From the NCBI RefSeq assembly GCF_029227915.1, contig NC_079885.1, positions 19,109,001 to 19,173,000 of the forward strand: DNA of 64,000 bases. Reading direction: 5' to 3'. Below are positions 21,905 to 32,789 of the stretch, one piece after another (the stretch's first letter is position 1; each line of letters opens with the position of its first letter). The position numbers and the translations under genes were made by a program. Below the pieces are notes generated by a model that was given only the letters and a program-made list of their open reading frames with translations, did no database searches and was not told where the DNA came from. Origin of the DNA: Hydractinia symbiolongicarpus. Lineage: Eukaryota > Cnidaria > Hydrozoa > Anthoathecata > Hydractiniidae.

Positions 21905-22596
21905 CATATATGCCGTTCCATGTGGCCCTCCTCTGCGAATCTGTTAAACGCGTGAATACTATTGGCGTTATCGATCACCACAATCTCTTCAGACTTGGGG
22001 TATTGATCCTTGAACCATCTTTTTGGTTGGTAAAACACGTCTTTGAAGGCGGGCACAGTAATACGGAAGATGGTGAAACTCATCCTCATCAATAGTCGTA
22101 TGCTTGCGGTAAATCATAATAACATTGTCCTTTCGAGGATCTTTAACATGTAGCACATACCTTTCTTGGAGTCTTGCATTTTCTTGGCACTGTTCTTCAA
22201 GCTGGCGATCCCTCTCCTCAAGTTCGTCATTCAACACCACAAGCTGTCTATCCCTGTCCTCGAGGTCATCATTAAGTAGTGCCAGAGCTTCACGCTGCTC
22301 TTCGATGGCCACGTCCTTCGCTTCAAGAGATTCGGCAAGCTTTTGTATTTGTTTGGGTAGTACCTCCTCTACAACCCACCCAAGGAATGGTTCAGCCTCG
22401 GGCCTGCCACACCTTAGGAGGAAGCAATAAAGGCCGCCTCCGTCAGTAAAATCGTGTTTGTCTAGGTGTACACAGATCTGGGTAGATCCTGAGGAATTTT
22501 TTCGTTTTCCCAGTCACGGCGTAAGCCTAGGTCCACGACTGTTTCACACACCATGGCGATTATCTCCTTCTGTTGCGGTGAGACATTACAACGCAT
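21905..22596 (-). pseudogene. BRO-family gene with coiled coil and C-terminal domain, array copy 3
   Basis: As copy 2 (16193-16884), with the same frameshifts. Confidence 0.6.
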
Positions 22597-22608
22597 TTAT
22601 ATTATATA

Positions 22609-22863
22609 TTATTTCATCTTGAAAGGGTCGATATCGGGCTGACGCATGGGCTGCTGAGTCAATGCGGGCTGCTTACGAAAAATATAGAATCCAACTCCCA
22701 CACAGGCCAGTATAGCAACGATGCCTCCACCAATGTATACACTGCCTGACTGTACAGAACTCACCCCAGAAGAGGTTTTGACTGTAGATTCTACAGCACC
22801 CTCTTGTTGCTTCAGATCTTCCTTCCTCTTCTTCATTAGTACCGCCAGCTTGTGACCTTGCAC
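22609..22863 (-). CDS. one-helix membrane protein, 84 aa, array copy 3
   Basis: Identical protein to copies 1 and 2, with the same broken upstream start. Confidence 0.5.
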   Translation of the reverse strand: MQGHKLAVLMKKRKEDLKQQEGAVESTVKTSSGVSSVQSGSVYIGGGIVAILACVGVGFYIFRKQPALTQQPMRQPDIDPFKMK

Positions 22864-22932
22864 GACTCTCCCTGGATGCTTTACTGGCTTTGCTATTACC
22901 TTCTCTTCTTACGTCTGTTGTTCGCTTATTTC

Positions 22933-22954
22933 TTGTAACTCGAGAGAGTTACAA
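22933..22954. promoter_or_regulatory. conserved intergenic stem-loop, array copy 3
   Basis: Identical to the stem-loop at 11298-11319. Confidence 0.5.
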
Positions 22955-23027
22955 AATCACTTCACCGTAGCTATCCTTAAACCTTCTCTGCCAGCGTATA
23001 TTATCATATTCATATGTGGAGCCCTCA

Positions 23028-23578
23028 TTACATTACATGCTTGTGGCCCTTGGATGTTGAGAGCTGGGTGTTATTAATCGTATGCGCAGCGACTAAAAGA
23101 GGTGCCAGGAGCTTCCCAAAAGCTGCATAGACTAGTATACCCAACTCAACCACACTTTCCTGGATAATAGAGTCCTCTTCCAGGTCTTGACGTAGCTTAT
23201 CAGCACTATCGAGAGGCACCAGTTTGCCTATAGCTTTCGTGTTCATAGTGATGGCATGAGTTGACAAGGCCTTGGCAGTTTTCTCTGAACGTACTCAGCA
23301 TGTATCTTGTCGATCACCTCGGGTGATGCTTTGTCAAGGAAGGCTTCTGTGCACTTCTTTGGTAGGAGGTGCTGTTTACCTTTACGTGCATCTTTCAAAG
23401 CTTGACGTTTGTCAATATGTTTTTCGCGTTGCTCGAAGGCTTCTGCTGGGGTATCGACTACATCGGTTATCTCTGCTAATTCTGACATTTTTATTAGAAG
23501 CCACCTGTGTCTAAAATAACCAAAGATGCTCAGGGCGTACGGGAGGAGTATGGTAATCAGTAACAGAGCTTCCATCAT
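23028..23578 (-). pseudogene. two-helix protein homologue, array copy 3, frameshifted and 3'-truncated
   Basis: Same structure and same deletion end as copy 2 (17316-17866). Confidence 0.55.
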
Positions 23579-23648
23579 TTTATTGGAACCTTGTGTGCAA
23601 AGGTGAAGCTTAACCACATCTTTGGAATCATCAGGTAAAGCGCGCTAA

Positions 23649-24233
23649 CTACTCGGAGATATGTCTATAACCTTTCTATTTGTTCTCACTTGTCCACATT
23701 GGCTGCATGTTTGTATAGTGCAGCCTTTCGATTTGCAATTCATAGCTGGATGCAACACTATTCTCTTTATACTTGATGGGGATTTTGTGATCAAACTCCT
23801 ACTTATCTCTGTTACCCCAATTCATACCATCTCTGAATTGCGCCTGGATACGTTTCATCAGAATTACAATACTGCATCCAAGGTATTTCATAGAGGCTAT
23901 CTCCGTATCCCAGTTTAGAGCATTGTGTATTCTGGTCAAAATTAGCTGATGGAGATATCCAGGGCGATCACATATGGAGCACTGGTGTTTTTGTTTTTTG
24001 TGTGGGCATTTGTTTCGCTCCCGTGACGCCTTATGCATATCGAGGCATCTGATGTACCATTTCGGTAATTGTCCATTCCCCATGACACTGGGCTTGTCTA
24101 AAAGGAAAAAGTGATTACATTGCTTGCATTTCTTGATCCCCTCTATTTTTGTTGTTGCTTTTGTGAAACACTACTTCACAAAACTTTGGACATGGAAACC
24201 TCGCTCATCATGTTTCCCTAGCCACTTAGCCAT
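23649..24233 (-). pseudogene. HNH-type endonuclease-like gene, array copy 3, three in-frame TAG codons
   Basis: Same as copy 1 (12225-12809), including the I at the position where copy 2 has K. Confidence 0.55.
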
Positions 24234-27194
24234 AATCACCCCTGGCGAGCGTTGATATTTGGCCTGGTTGCACTTGCCGTTTGTCATCTGCCCTATTGAG
24301 TGCCAGCTTGTTCACCCCCTGCGTGTAGATTTGATGACCTTTTTCTAGATCAGCACCTTTTCGGATAATCGATGTCAACTTCCAAGATGTAGCCGTGCCT
24401 GCTGTCAGCGACGAGTTTCAGGATCCGCGTCTGCGTAAAGACCTTAACGTTCAACAGCCACTTGATGCCGTGCGTGGCCAGGTCTTGACGCATGGCCCAG
24501 CCGTACAAATTGTTGGCATAGAGGTACTGCAAGTAGGACGACTCAGCCTCCGGATCGTATTGGTCCCCCATGTACTTGTTGTTCGCCTTGGCATATCGGT
24601 GCACGGCTTGGGTTATACCTCCACGGATACCTCCTTCAAACATCAGGAGCATGTCAGAGTCTGTGAAGAGCTCCAACCTGATTTTTGTGTACTTAAACGC
24701 TGCTTTCCATGCCAGGCCTAGTGCGCTGGAGAAGTGGGCGGGGTTGAGCTTGTAGTTATGCAGGCACACTCCCCGAAAGCTCTCGAATACGTCGGCTAGT
24801 AGCAGGACGTCTGTGGCAAGATACACGTCGTGATAGTCTCCCAAGTTGACCTCCGCACCCTCTGGAGTGACAACATTCCATACTTTTTGAGCGTGCTCGT
24901 AGTCTTCGTCGCTGATAACGCGCATGTTGAGCTTGCTATGGAAGGCCTCCTTGGGAGGTAGCTCCGTCTCCTCGAATCGTTGCCAGCCATCCATGTACTC
25001 GTAGGGGTAGACGCCCTTTTTGCGCATGAGCTTAAAGGTGTCATCCTCAGCAAAAACTGTTCATCATCGAGATTGCTCGCCAATTTGTCTAACGACAATG
25101 CTATGAAACGACAGCTGTCGATGAACCTGATCTCTATACTCTTGTACGTATCACCATCACCGTTCCCCATGTCTGCAATAGACACCCTGATTTTAACGTT
25201 GAAGGAGATGTACTTTTCGGTGTTTTCAGCGATGCAAACAATATCGTGGGTGTTATACTTCTCTCCAAGTTCTCGGATGAGCAAGTGTGCGTCGTACCCT
25301 GAAAGATTGTGGAAGATAACGGGTACGTGGCTGGGTATCTTGTATCTGAGGTTGCAAATTGCGTGCGCTGCACCTCTATACAGCCCCGTGTAGTGACAGT
25401 GGTCTCGAACTTTACGGCTATACTCGTCTTTGTCAAAGGGCAGATGTGACAAGTCGTGGCGGAATCGTGCTCCCTCTTTAGTACCTCCGTTAGTGGAAAC
25501 ATGTCCTGCTTGGGGTAGGTGCTGTAAAGTCGCTTTACCTCATCCTCTAGATGGTTGAAGAACTTCTTCACGCAGTCCTCACCCCTGTAGACTTTTAGTG
25601 GGTTGGCACGGGCCTGTAGGCAAAGGTACTATATGTGCACCAGCGACATGGTACGTGCTTGTTCAGCGTTTTCGTCTTGGTTTCCCTCTTATCTTCAGTC
25701 ATAGGAACGAGCAGAGATTAGGAATCTGCATAGATGGCAAAGAGTACTTTAAACTGCTGCTGACCGTCCTTGTAGTAGAGCCACTTTTCCTTTTCGGTTG
25801 GCATCGTGATCTTGACCGCTTCGTTGTCCCTGCAGTTCATATAGTGCTTGTCTCGCGATTCGATTGTTGGAAAGGCTTGCAAGCAGTTCAGACAAGTGCA
25901 TTTTTGCCGTATTCTTCGATGTCTCACTGCCCAATAGCCGTGAGAGATTTCTGGCGGCTATATAGTGAGTCTTTTTTGTCGTCCGTGAGGAGTAACAGAT
26001 TAACCTGTTTCTCGCGTTCGTTGTGTATGGATCGACGCAGGATATTGAAAGTCTTCCCCATCACGTACAAGACGTTCACCGCGATGTCGGGTTGTTCTTC
26101 TCAAGCCTGGAGATGTCCTTGATGCTTGTGGGAAACTCGATGCCCTGCCTGTTATAGCTCTCCGCAAAGGGTCTTAGCTTGCTGATTCTTTGAGGATCTC
26201 TGGCTATCTCCTCGTGATATAGAGCAGCGATAATGAACCATTTAAAGCACTCCTCACCCTTGTTCGCGGGGTTAATGATTGCTTTTTTGGGGGTTATTCA
26301 CTTGGGTGCTTCTATATACGAGGAACTTCTCGTCAACTTGAGCTTGTGGAAGTCCACATCGAGGTGCATGATTCTATACATCCGTCCTGACCTGGAAAAA
26401 CATCGCATAAGGCACTTCATCCACGACGCTACCCTGGAAGACCGATGTCATGTTGCTGTGGAAGACCTTATCGACTTCAATAAACTCGCTAGTGCCCTCC
26501 ACTGGTTTCTTCCATATAATCCAGAGGGAGCACTGCACCTTAGCAGACCCCATGTCTTTAACCTGCTTCTTAACTAAGGTTTTTACCTGTGATCGCACCA
26601 TCCCCAAGTATCCATCAACATCCGTACTGTTTATGCCAGGGATGCGAAAACTTCGGAAGGTGCTATGGAAAGCATGCTTATGTTCCTGGGGTGAGAAGTC
26701 TTGGTTCGGTTGCTGCTTATCTTCAGCATGATCCTCACTTGCCTCTTCTTCAACTTCCGCCCCACCAGGGTCTTCCTTGCCCCATCATAAAGAGGAAGGA
26801 TGCTATTTTTTGCCGATGCATATATACTTTGCATTGACATTCTAATACCCTCCGGCACATGGTTCAAAAGCCAGTCAGAACACTCTCGCAGCTTACTCTT
26901 TACCGCTGGACGAATCCTCGCCATCTCTTGGCGTTCACATACATTCATAACTTCGGGTGTGAGGAGTCGAGGCTCAATCTTACTCTTAATAGGACGGGTT
27001 TTTGCCATCTCTTGACGCTCGAATATATCCAAGGCATCTGGTGTAAATGTTTGTGGCCTTGATTCCGGAGCAATAACAGCCTGTGGAGGTGCCTCCAATA
27101 AAGCAACAAGGCCGGCTTAGCGTAGCTTGGAATAGCGCGTAAGTTCACGGGTTTTCGCAATAGTATGTAACTGTTTCACAGTGTACTCATTCAT
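24226..27194 (-). pseudogene. type 2 family B DNA polymerase with N-terminal SAP-like motif, array copy 3 (broken)
   Basis: This copy keeps the true start at ATG 27194. The first 35 codons (TVKQLHTIAKTRELTRYSKLR, TAA at codon 26, then AGLVALLE) have the two-helix spacing of a SAP DNA-binding motif. A basic region (26631-27098) follows, then the same fragments as copies 1 and 2: a C2H2 finger, an endonuclease VII-like zinc cluster (CHIC, VRDHCHYTG, RGAAHAICN), Exo II NLSGYDAHL, the motif A region and the internal deletion near 24352 that removes motifs B and C. Stops and frameshifts are shared with the other copies. It is the parent-like end of the array because it alone continues into the upstream region. 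Confidence 0.75.
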
Positions 27195-27400
27195 TTATAA
27201 TAGATTTTTCTGATTTCAATCAGTAAAATCTCTAACGAGGTCGTTTCCCCTACTTATTTGCGCATGTTCGAAATTTTGTTGATGTCAGCAATATTTCCAC
27301 TAGTCACTATTGCGCATGCTCGAGAATATTGGTATTCCCGGAATTGTTGGATTTGGGGGGATTGGGATTTCGGATTTTGGGAATTTGTCGTCGTCGTCAG
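27195..27400. other. probable right end of element A2
   Basis: Upstream of the type 2 polymerase start. It contains tttgttgatgtcagca (27275-27290), shared with 7674-7689 of A1, and two ttgcgcatg strings (about 27258 and 27312) also seen, in reverse, near the left end of element B (34325-34336). After about 27400 the sequence becomes AT-rich host-like DNA. Confidence 0.4.
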
Positions 27401-27429
27401 TCGACTGCGCTAGAACATATTTTTTACTA

Positions 27430-27830
27430 TCTCGGAAACACCGCCATTGCAAAATATGCTGATATCAAAGTTATTAAAACACAAAGTTACATATCGGGCT
27501 GTGAGTAAAATATTTAAGAAAGAATGTCTCTCGAAAACTTTCAAACACTTCGACACAAAGTATTTCCTAAATCTCCCTCAACTTTTATTATGCAATTGAA
27601 AATTTGTACTTATTTGTTAAACACATGAAAAAAGCTAAGTGATTGTTCATTTTCTGTTAGATTGACGAAATCCATCAATGAGTTAACATTACCACATTTT
27701 TTTTTAAGTGGCAAAGGCAAGATTCGACAATAGGAAAGATTACAAAATGGTATTCTCCCGAACCGCGAATCGAACCGCGGCCACAGCGGTGGAAATGCCG
27801 GATCCTAACCATTAGATCACACGAGATATG
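27430..27830 (-). mobile_element. tRNA-derived SINE copy (tRNA-like head at 27754-27826)
   Basis: The minus strand of 27754-27826 folds like a tRNA: acceptor TCTCGTG against CGGGAGA, A box tgatctaatgg, B box GGTTCGATTC, and an anticodon-loop position reading TCC. About 320 bp of body follow and recur in the other copies listed here (ctttcctattgtcgaat, then ttttcgagagacattctttc and ttgatatcagcatat). So it is a tRNA-derived SINE and not a free tRNA gene. Confidence 0.65.
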
Positions 27831-28009
27831 CATGATGATGTTAATTTTGCGATTCAAATACCATTCTAAAAATTTTACGTACGTTCTCTCAGCGCAATTT
27901 TTTTTCGCGAAAGGAGTATTATTATAACCGTTCTACGTACGCTTTTCACAGCAAATTTTTTCAGATAATGCTTCTCACATGCCTTAAATGCCGAGTTAAG
28001 AGTAAGAAG

Positions 28010-28270
28010 CGCCGCCATTGTACCATATGCTGATGTCAAAGTTATCAAAGCAGCAAGTTGTCTTTCGGACTGTTAGTAAAATATTGGGGAAAGAATCCTT
28101 ATCGAAAACCTTCAAACATTTGGACGCAAAGTATTTTTCAAATATTTCTCAATTTTCATTTCGCAATTGAAGATTTGTACTTGTTTGTTATACATATGAG
28201 AAAAGATAGTGGAAATGTTGAGGTTCTGCATTGTTCATTTTCTGTTAGATGGACCAAATCCATCAATGAC
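28010..28270 (-). mobile_element. SINE body copy, headless
   Basis: Same body as 27430-27830 in the same orientation, beginning with the gccgccattg...atatgctgatgtcaaagttatc end. The tRNA head is missing; it abuts the next copy in opposite orientation. Confidence 0.55.
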
Positions 28271-28299
28271 TGAGCACTACAATATTACTTTAAAGTTTT

Positions 28300-28675
28300 T
28301 AGGATCCGGTGCTCTCACCGCCGTGGCCTGAGTTCTGTTCCCTGCAAGGGAGAATACGATTTTACAACCTTTCCTATTGTCGAATTTTGCCTTTACAACT
28401 TTACAAAAGTGTGGTAACTTTGAATCATTCATGGATTTAGTCTTTCTGACAAAAAATAAACAATGCAGAACCTTCTCATTTGCACTAGTTTTTTTTATAT
28501 ATGCATAAGAGACAAGTACAAATCTTCAATTGCAAAATAAAAATTTAGGAAGGTTTGGAGAATACTTTGTGTCTAATTGTTTAAAAGATTTCGATAGGCA
28601 TTCTTTCTCCAACATTTTACTAACAGTCCGAAATGCAACTTGGTGCTTTGATAACTTTGACATCAGCATACGATA
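28300..28675 (+). mobile_element. SINE copy with partial tRNA-like head
   Basis: The head is partial: ggatccggtgctctcaccgcc and a degraded B box. The body follows: ttacaacctttcctattgtcg, ttcgataggcattctttctcc and ctttgacatcagcata at the end. Confidence 0.55.
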
Positions 28676-29075
28676 ATTTTTTCCATTATCGAATTTTGCC
28701 TTAACATTTCGAAAAAAAAAGTGGTAGTGTTAACTCATTACCAGATTGGGTCCTTCTAAGAGAGGATGAACAATGGAGACCCTCAGCATTTCCCCTAGCC
28801 TTTTTCATGTGTATAACAAACACGTACCAACCTTCAATTGCAAAATAAAAATAGAGGAAGATTTGGAAAATACTTTGCGTCGAAATTTTGAAGGTGTTCG
28901 ATAGGCATTCTTTCTCCAATATTTTACTAACAGTTGGAAATGCAGCTTGGTGCTTTGATAACTTTGACATCAGCATATTATGCAATTCCAGTGTTTCTCA
29001 CTCTTAACTTGGCATTTAAGACATGTGCGAACAATTATCTCCAAATTTTTGCGGTGAAAAAACGTGCGTACAAAT
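28676..29075 (+). mobile_element. SINE body copy, headless
   Basis: Tandem to the previous copy, beginning at ttccattatcgaattttgcc and running through the tttgacatcagcatat end into a 3' tail (gtgtttctcactcttaac, gacatgtg, gcggtgaaaaaacg) that is shared with 33160-33240. Confidence 0.55.
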
Positions 29076-30600
29076 GTTAAAATATTATTTCTGTCACCTT
29101 CATTTCCATAAAAAAGCAACGAAATATGGAAGATGTTTCTCGTATGTTCGCCAAGCTTTTTATGGAAGGAAAGCTTTCAGCAGCAATAACATTTTTAGAC
29201 CATGAATCGTCGGGTGTACTTCAATACTCGGAGGAGATTTTGAACGATCTTCAATCAAAACATCGCCAGCTTTCACCAGTTCACGATATAACCTTAATGC
29301 ATGGGCCTATTCATCGTACACCCAGTAGTTTTTATGGCTCAATCGACGCTGAAAATGTTTTCCAGGCAGCACTCAGAACAAAAAGTTCTGCTAGACCGTC
29401 AGGAATGGACGCTGAACTTTATCGTGGCTTAATCTGTTCTAAAGATTTTGGAAGTACTAGTAAAGAATTTCTTGAGGATATTGCAAGTTTTGCAAGAAAT
29501 GTAGCATCAAAAACATACCATCCTAGCTTACCTGAAGGATACGTCTCATCAAGACTTATTGCGTTAGACAAAAATCCAGGTATATGCTCCATAGGGATAG
29601 ACGAAGTCTTACGAATAGTTGTCAATTAAGTAATTAGCCAGCATTGTAAAAACGAGATAACTGAGGCTGTTGGACCCTTACAAACGTGTGCAGGACACGC
29701 TGCAGGTGTAGAAGCAGCTATACATTCAATGAGGAACACTTTTCAGGAAGATGACATAGATGCAGCCCTACTCGTTGTCGCAAGTAATGCTTTCAATTGT
29801 CTAAATAGATTGGTTGCATTGCATAATATCAGAGATATTTGCCCAATAATCGCCAATTACTTAGTTAATACGTACCGTATACCTTCCAAATTGTTTATAC
29901 AAGGCGGTGATACTATTCTATCTCAAGAAGGAACAACACAATCGGACCCACTAGCAATGCCATGGTACTCACTTAGTACAGTAACGCTAATCGAAGCACT
30001 GAAAACGTTGACTATCAAACAAGTCTGGTTGGCTGTCGATGCAAGTGCCGCCGGAAAAATAGCACCGTTCTATAGATGGTATTTAGAACTTGAAAAGATA
30101 GGTGAGAAGCATGGGCATTTTGTTAACCGCAAAAAGTGTGTTTTAATTGTTAAATCTGAGAGACTAGCACAGGAAGCAAAACAAATGTTCTATGACTCAG
30201 TTAAAATAACCTTGAAAGGCCAACAACAACTTGGAGCATGCATTGGATCACAAGAGTACAAACAAGAATATTGCGAACAACTAGTACATAAATGGCAAAG
30301 AGAGCTTGACACTCTTCGCACGATAGCCGATTCTCAAGCACAAGCAGCTTATGCTGCATACACAGAAGCCTACCAGTGAAAATTTACTTACTTTCTCCGA
30401 AAAATTGAAGGTTTGACGATTTTGTCTTGCCTATCGATGATTTGGTAAACAATAAATTTTTTCCAACACGTTTTGGGGGAGACTGTGGAAAACCGTCAAA
30501 CACAGCAATTTACTATCACTGGCGCCATCAGCTGGATGTTTAGGTATTAAATCATTAACTAAAGAAGCCAAAGACCAATACCGCGCCTCAAACGAAATTA

Positions 30601-31555
30601 CAGTGGAATCCCCCTAAAGCGGACACCCTATAAAGCGGACAGCCCTCTAAAGCGGACAAAAAATTTTGCACCGGCAGAATTTAGGTCAAACTCTCATAAA
30701 AAAATCTCTATAAAGCGGACGATTATAAAGCGGACACTCTATAAAGCGGACAAAAATCTTTGCACCAAATGACAGTTTCCCTTATAAACACTCCCTATAA
30801 AGCGGACAATGGAAAAATAACGGGATGAAATGTCACTTTTTCTTAAAATTTAAACCATTTTACTAAGTACATCTTTGAGTTTTGTTATTTACTGAGTCCA
30901 ACACTTTCCTTATATTTTTCTCGGCCCACTCAACTGCCTTTTCAACACCAATTAATTGGTACTGGGCAGGAATTTCTAGTCCGTAGCCAGCACCACGGTT
31001 CACTCGCTTCCCAGTCACTTTACATCCGATGGTACAGTTAGGAAGCGACATGAATTTGTTGAATAGTTTGCTAAGGTTTTTAGGGACGTGTCCAACTACT
31101 TTATCGTCATCTGTAACAGCTACAGCAAACTTGTCATGTTCGTTATCTTCTTCCGCTTTTAAACAAAAATTCTCTTCTCCGACTTTTGGGCTCCATATGT
31201 CCATGTAAGCGTGGTATCCACGGATAAACGAGTCGAAGCGATATTCTTTCTGTTTTATAAGGATAATCTCAATCTGTTGGTCAATGTTTTTGAGAAGCAT
31301 CTCATTTAGTTGAACGTTCGACATATCTGTGTTCTCTTCAGCTTCTTTGCTCGATAAGCTAAATCTATTGATGTTGCCGTCTACCCTAGTGTTGCAAGTC
31401 ACCCCATGATACCCGCCAGTACTACAAAAAAAGCTTTTTTGGTCAAAATTAGGTCTAAAACTAATTTTTTGGTCAACTTCCTATAAAGCGGACATCCCTC
31501 TAAAGCGGACACTTTTTTTTGCACCAATGGTGTCCGTTTTAGAGGGATTCCACTG
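30601..31555. mobile_element. pogo-like DNA element with TA target duplication
   Basis: Ends are CAGTGGAATCCCCCTAAAG on the left and its near-perfect inverse on the right (25 of 27 terminal bases match). It is bounded on both sides by TA, as for Tc1/mariner-pogo elements. Both ends contain runs of the motif taaagcggaca. The reading of the flanking reverse transcriptase pseudogene resumes across the TA. No transposase is seen; the only ORF is the HIRAN protein on the minus strand. Confidence 0.75.
30863..31402 (-). CDS. HIRAN-domain protein inside a pogo-like element
   Basis: An intact 179-codon frame. After an acidic N-terminal part of about 60 residues comes the HIRAN-type sequence SFIRGYHAYMDIWSPKVGEE, then EEDNEHDKFAVAVTDDDKVVGHVPKNL (positions about 90-115) and VTGKRVNRGAGYGLEIPAQY. 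HIRAN domains bind single-stranded or damaged DNA 3' ends and occur in HLTF/Rad5 helicases and in virus and element proteins. No other domain is seen. It is the sole gene of the 955-bp element and is transcribed on the opposite strand to the interrupted host retroelement. It may be a passenger gene or an accessory of the transposon. Confidence 0.7.
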   Translation of the reverse strand: MTCNTRVDGNINRFSLSSKEAEENTDMSNVQLNEMLLKNIDQQIEIILIKQKEYRFDSFIRGYHAYMDIWSPKVGEENFCLKAEEDNEHDKFAVAVTDDDKVVGHVPKNLSKLFNKFMSLPNCTIGCKVTGKRVNRGAGYGLEIPAQYQLIGVEKAVEWAEKNIRKVLDSVNNKTQRCT

Positions 31556-32431
31556 TACAAAAATTCAGGTAATAGCACTTACACAAGACAAGAAAACATA
31601 CTGTGTCAGGCAGATGAAAAAAGAAACTCGCAGCAACAACTAAACAGTAAAATTTATGCTGAACGAAATAAGCAGAAATCAGACTTTATTAAGTCGGCTC
31701 ATGACACCTTACCGCAACACCTGAAACAAGTGGTTATTCAAGCCTCCGATAAAGGAGCAAGTTCGTGGCTTTTGTTTTTGGATGTAAATAAGGAGGAATT
31801 TAGAGATGCGATACGTCAACGTTACAATGAAAAGCTGAAGAAACTACCTTCGAAGCGTGCTTGCGGCGAAAAGTTTGATGAGTACCACGCATTGTCTTGC
31901 AAACAAGGTGGATTTATCGCAAGTCAGCACGATAATATCAAAGATTTCTTCAGCATTTGTCTGGACAGAGTTTGCCGAGATGTTCAGTCTAAACCGCACC
32001 TCATGCCAGTTACAACAGAACAGTTTGCTTACCGCACTGTCAACACAAAAGACGAATCCCGGCTGGATATTAAAGCCCAAGATTTCTGGGGAAAAGGAGA
32101 GACTGCGTTTTTTGATGTTAGAATAACGCACAACAACTCCAAAGTATCCAGGAATCAGGCGATCCATAAAATTTTCCAGCGGCATGAACAAGCGAAAAAC
32201 AAAGAGTATTTACATCGTATGTTTGAAGTCAAACATGGAAGTTTTACACCATTGATAGTTGGTACCAATGGAGGTGTTAGAAACGGGTGCAGCAAGTTTC
32301 TATCTACGCTAGCGAAAAAATTGTCGGAAAAAAACAATGAAAATTATGGAACAGTAATAACGTGGCTTAGAACTCGACTCTCAATGGAAATAACTCGTGC
32401 CTCACTACTCTGTTCGAAAGTCCCATTCTGA

Positions 32432-32789
32432 CAACATAAGAATATTTGGGACCAAGGTCCCCAATATTCTTATAATATAATAACGTTGTAACGGATAACG
32501 TTGTTAGTGGTGTTGATTGAAGTAACTTTTCCAACTTGTAGTAAATTTCTTTGTGATTTCGACTGGCCTCAATACCGTCTCTTATGACATTATTCGTTCA
32601 ACATATCTACTCAGTTTTCTTATTGTGATATTCTTCAGCTATTTATGCGTTTGTCTGTTTTTAGCTATTAAATTTAACACTCACTGTTCTTTATTAAACT
32701 TGACATTATATTTATTACTTTTATATATAGAACATTTAGAATATCTTATCAAAGAAATGGAAAAAATATATTTCATTCACAAAAATAAT
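32432..32789. other. AT-rich stretch, nothing recognised
   Basis: Sequence between the end of the reverse transcriptase pseudogene and the next SINE copy. An inverted repeat near 32440-32475 (agaatatttgggacc and ggtccccaatattct) could mark the retroelement 3' end. Confidence 0.35.

Larger units (their letters stand above)
10519..27040. repeat. three-copy head-to-tail tandem array, unit 5712 bp
   Basis: Copy 2 is 15617-21328 and copy 3 is 21329-27040, each 5712 bp. Copy 1 is 10519-15616 (5098 bp): it lacks the first about 820 bp of the unit but has 211 extra bp (11412-11622) and 6 bp less in a poly-T stretch near 10870. The unit joins codon about 47 of the type 2 polymerase gene to the C-terminal third of the integrase gene. 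Copies differ by scattered single bases only. Copy 3 continues after 27040 into the true polymerase start. Confidence 0.95.
29126..32431 (+). pseudogene. reverse transcriptase gene (non-LTR type with restriction-like endonuclease end), disrupted
   Basis: Three open pieces (29126-29629, 29729-30379, 31730-32431) read like one protein. The first has RTKSSARPSGMDAELY and LPEGYVSSRLIALDKNPGI, a fingers/palm start of a reverse transcriptase. The second has ASNAFNCLNR at the motif A position and EGTTQSDPLAMPWYSL at motif B. Where YADD is expected it has WLAVDAS, so the catalytic aspartates appear lost. The third has CGEKFDEYHALSCKQGGF and LDIKAQDFWGKGETAFFDVRITH, which resembles a restriction-like endonuclease core. 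A TAA at 29627, frame changes near 31600-31720 and a 955-bp transposon insertion (30601-31555) break it. I infer an RLE-type retrotransposon, not a virus. Confidence 0.6.

Noticed and set aside
10519-27040. CRISPR-like or satellite interpretation of the regular spacing
   Set aside because: The 5712-bp units contain whole gene sets, so this is a tandem duplication of an element and not a CRISPR array or satellite.
27754-27826. A functional tRNA gene
   Set aside because: The tRNA-like part is followed by a repeated body found at several places, which is the structure of a SINE.
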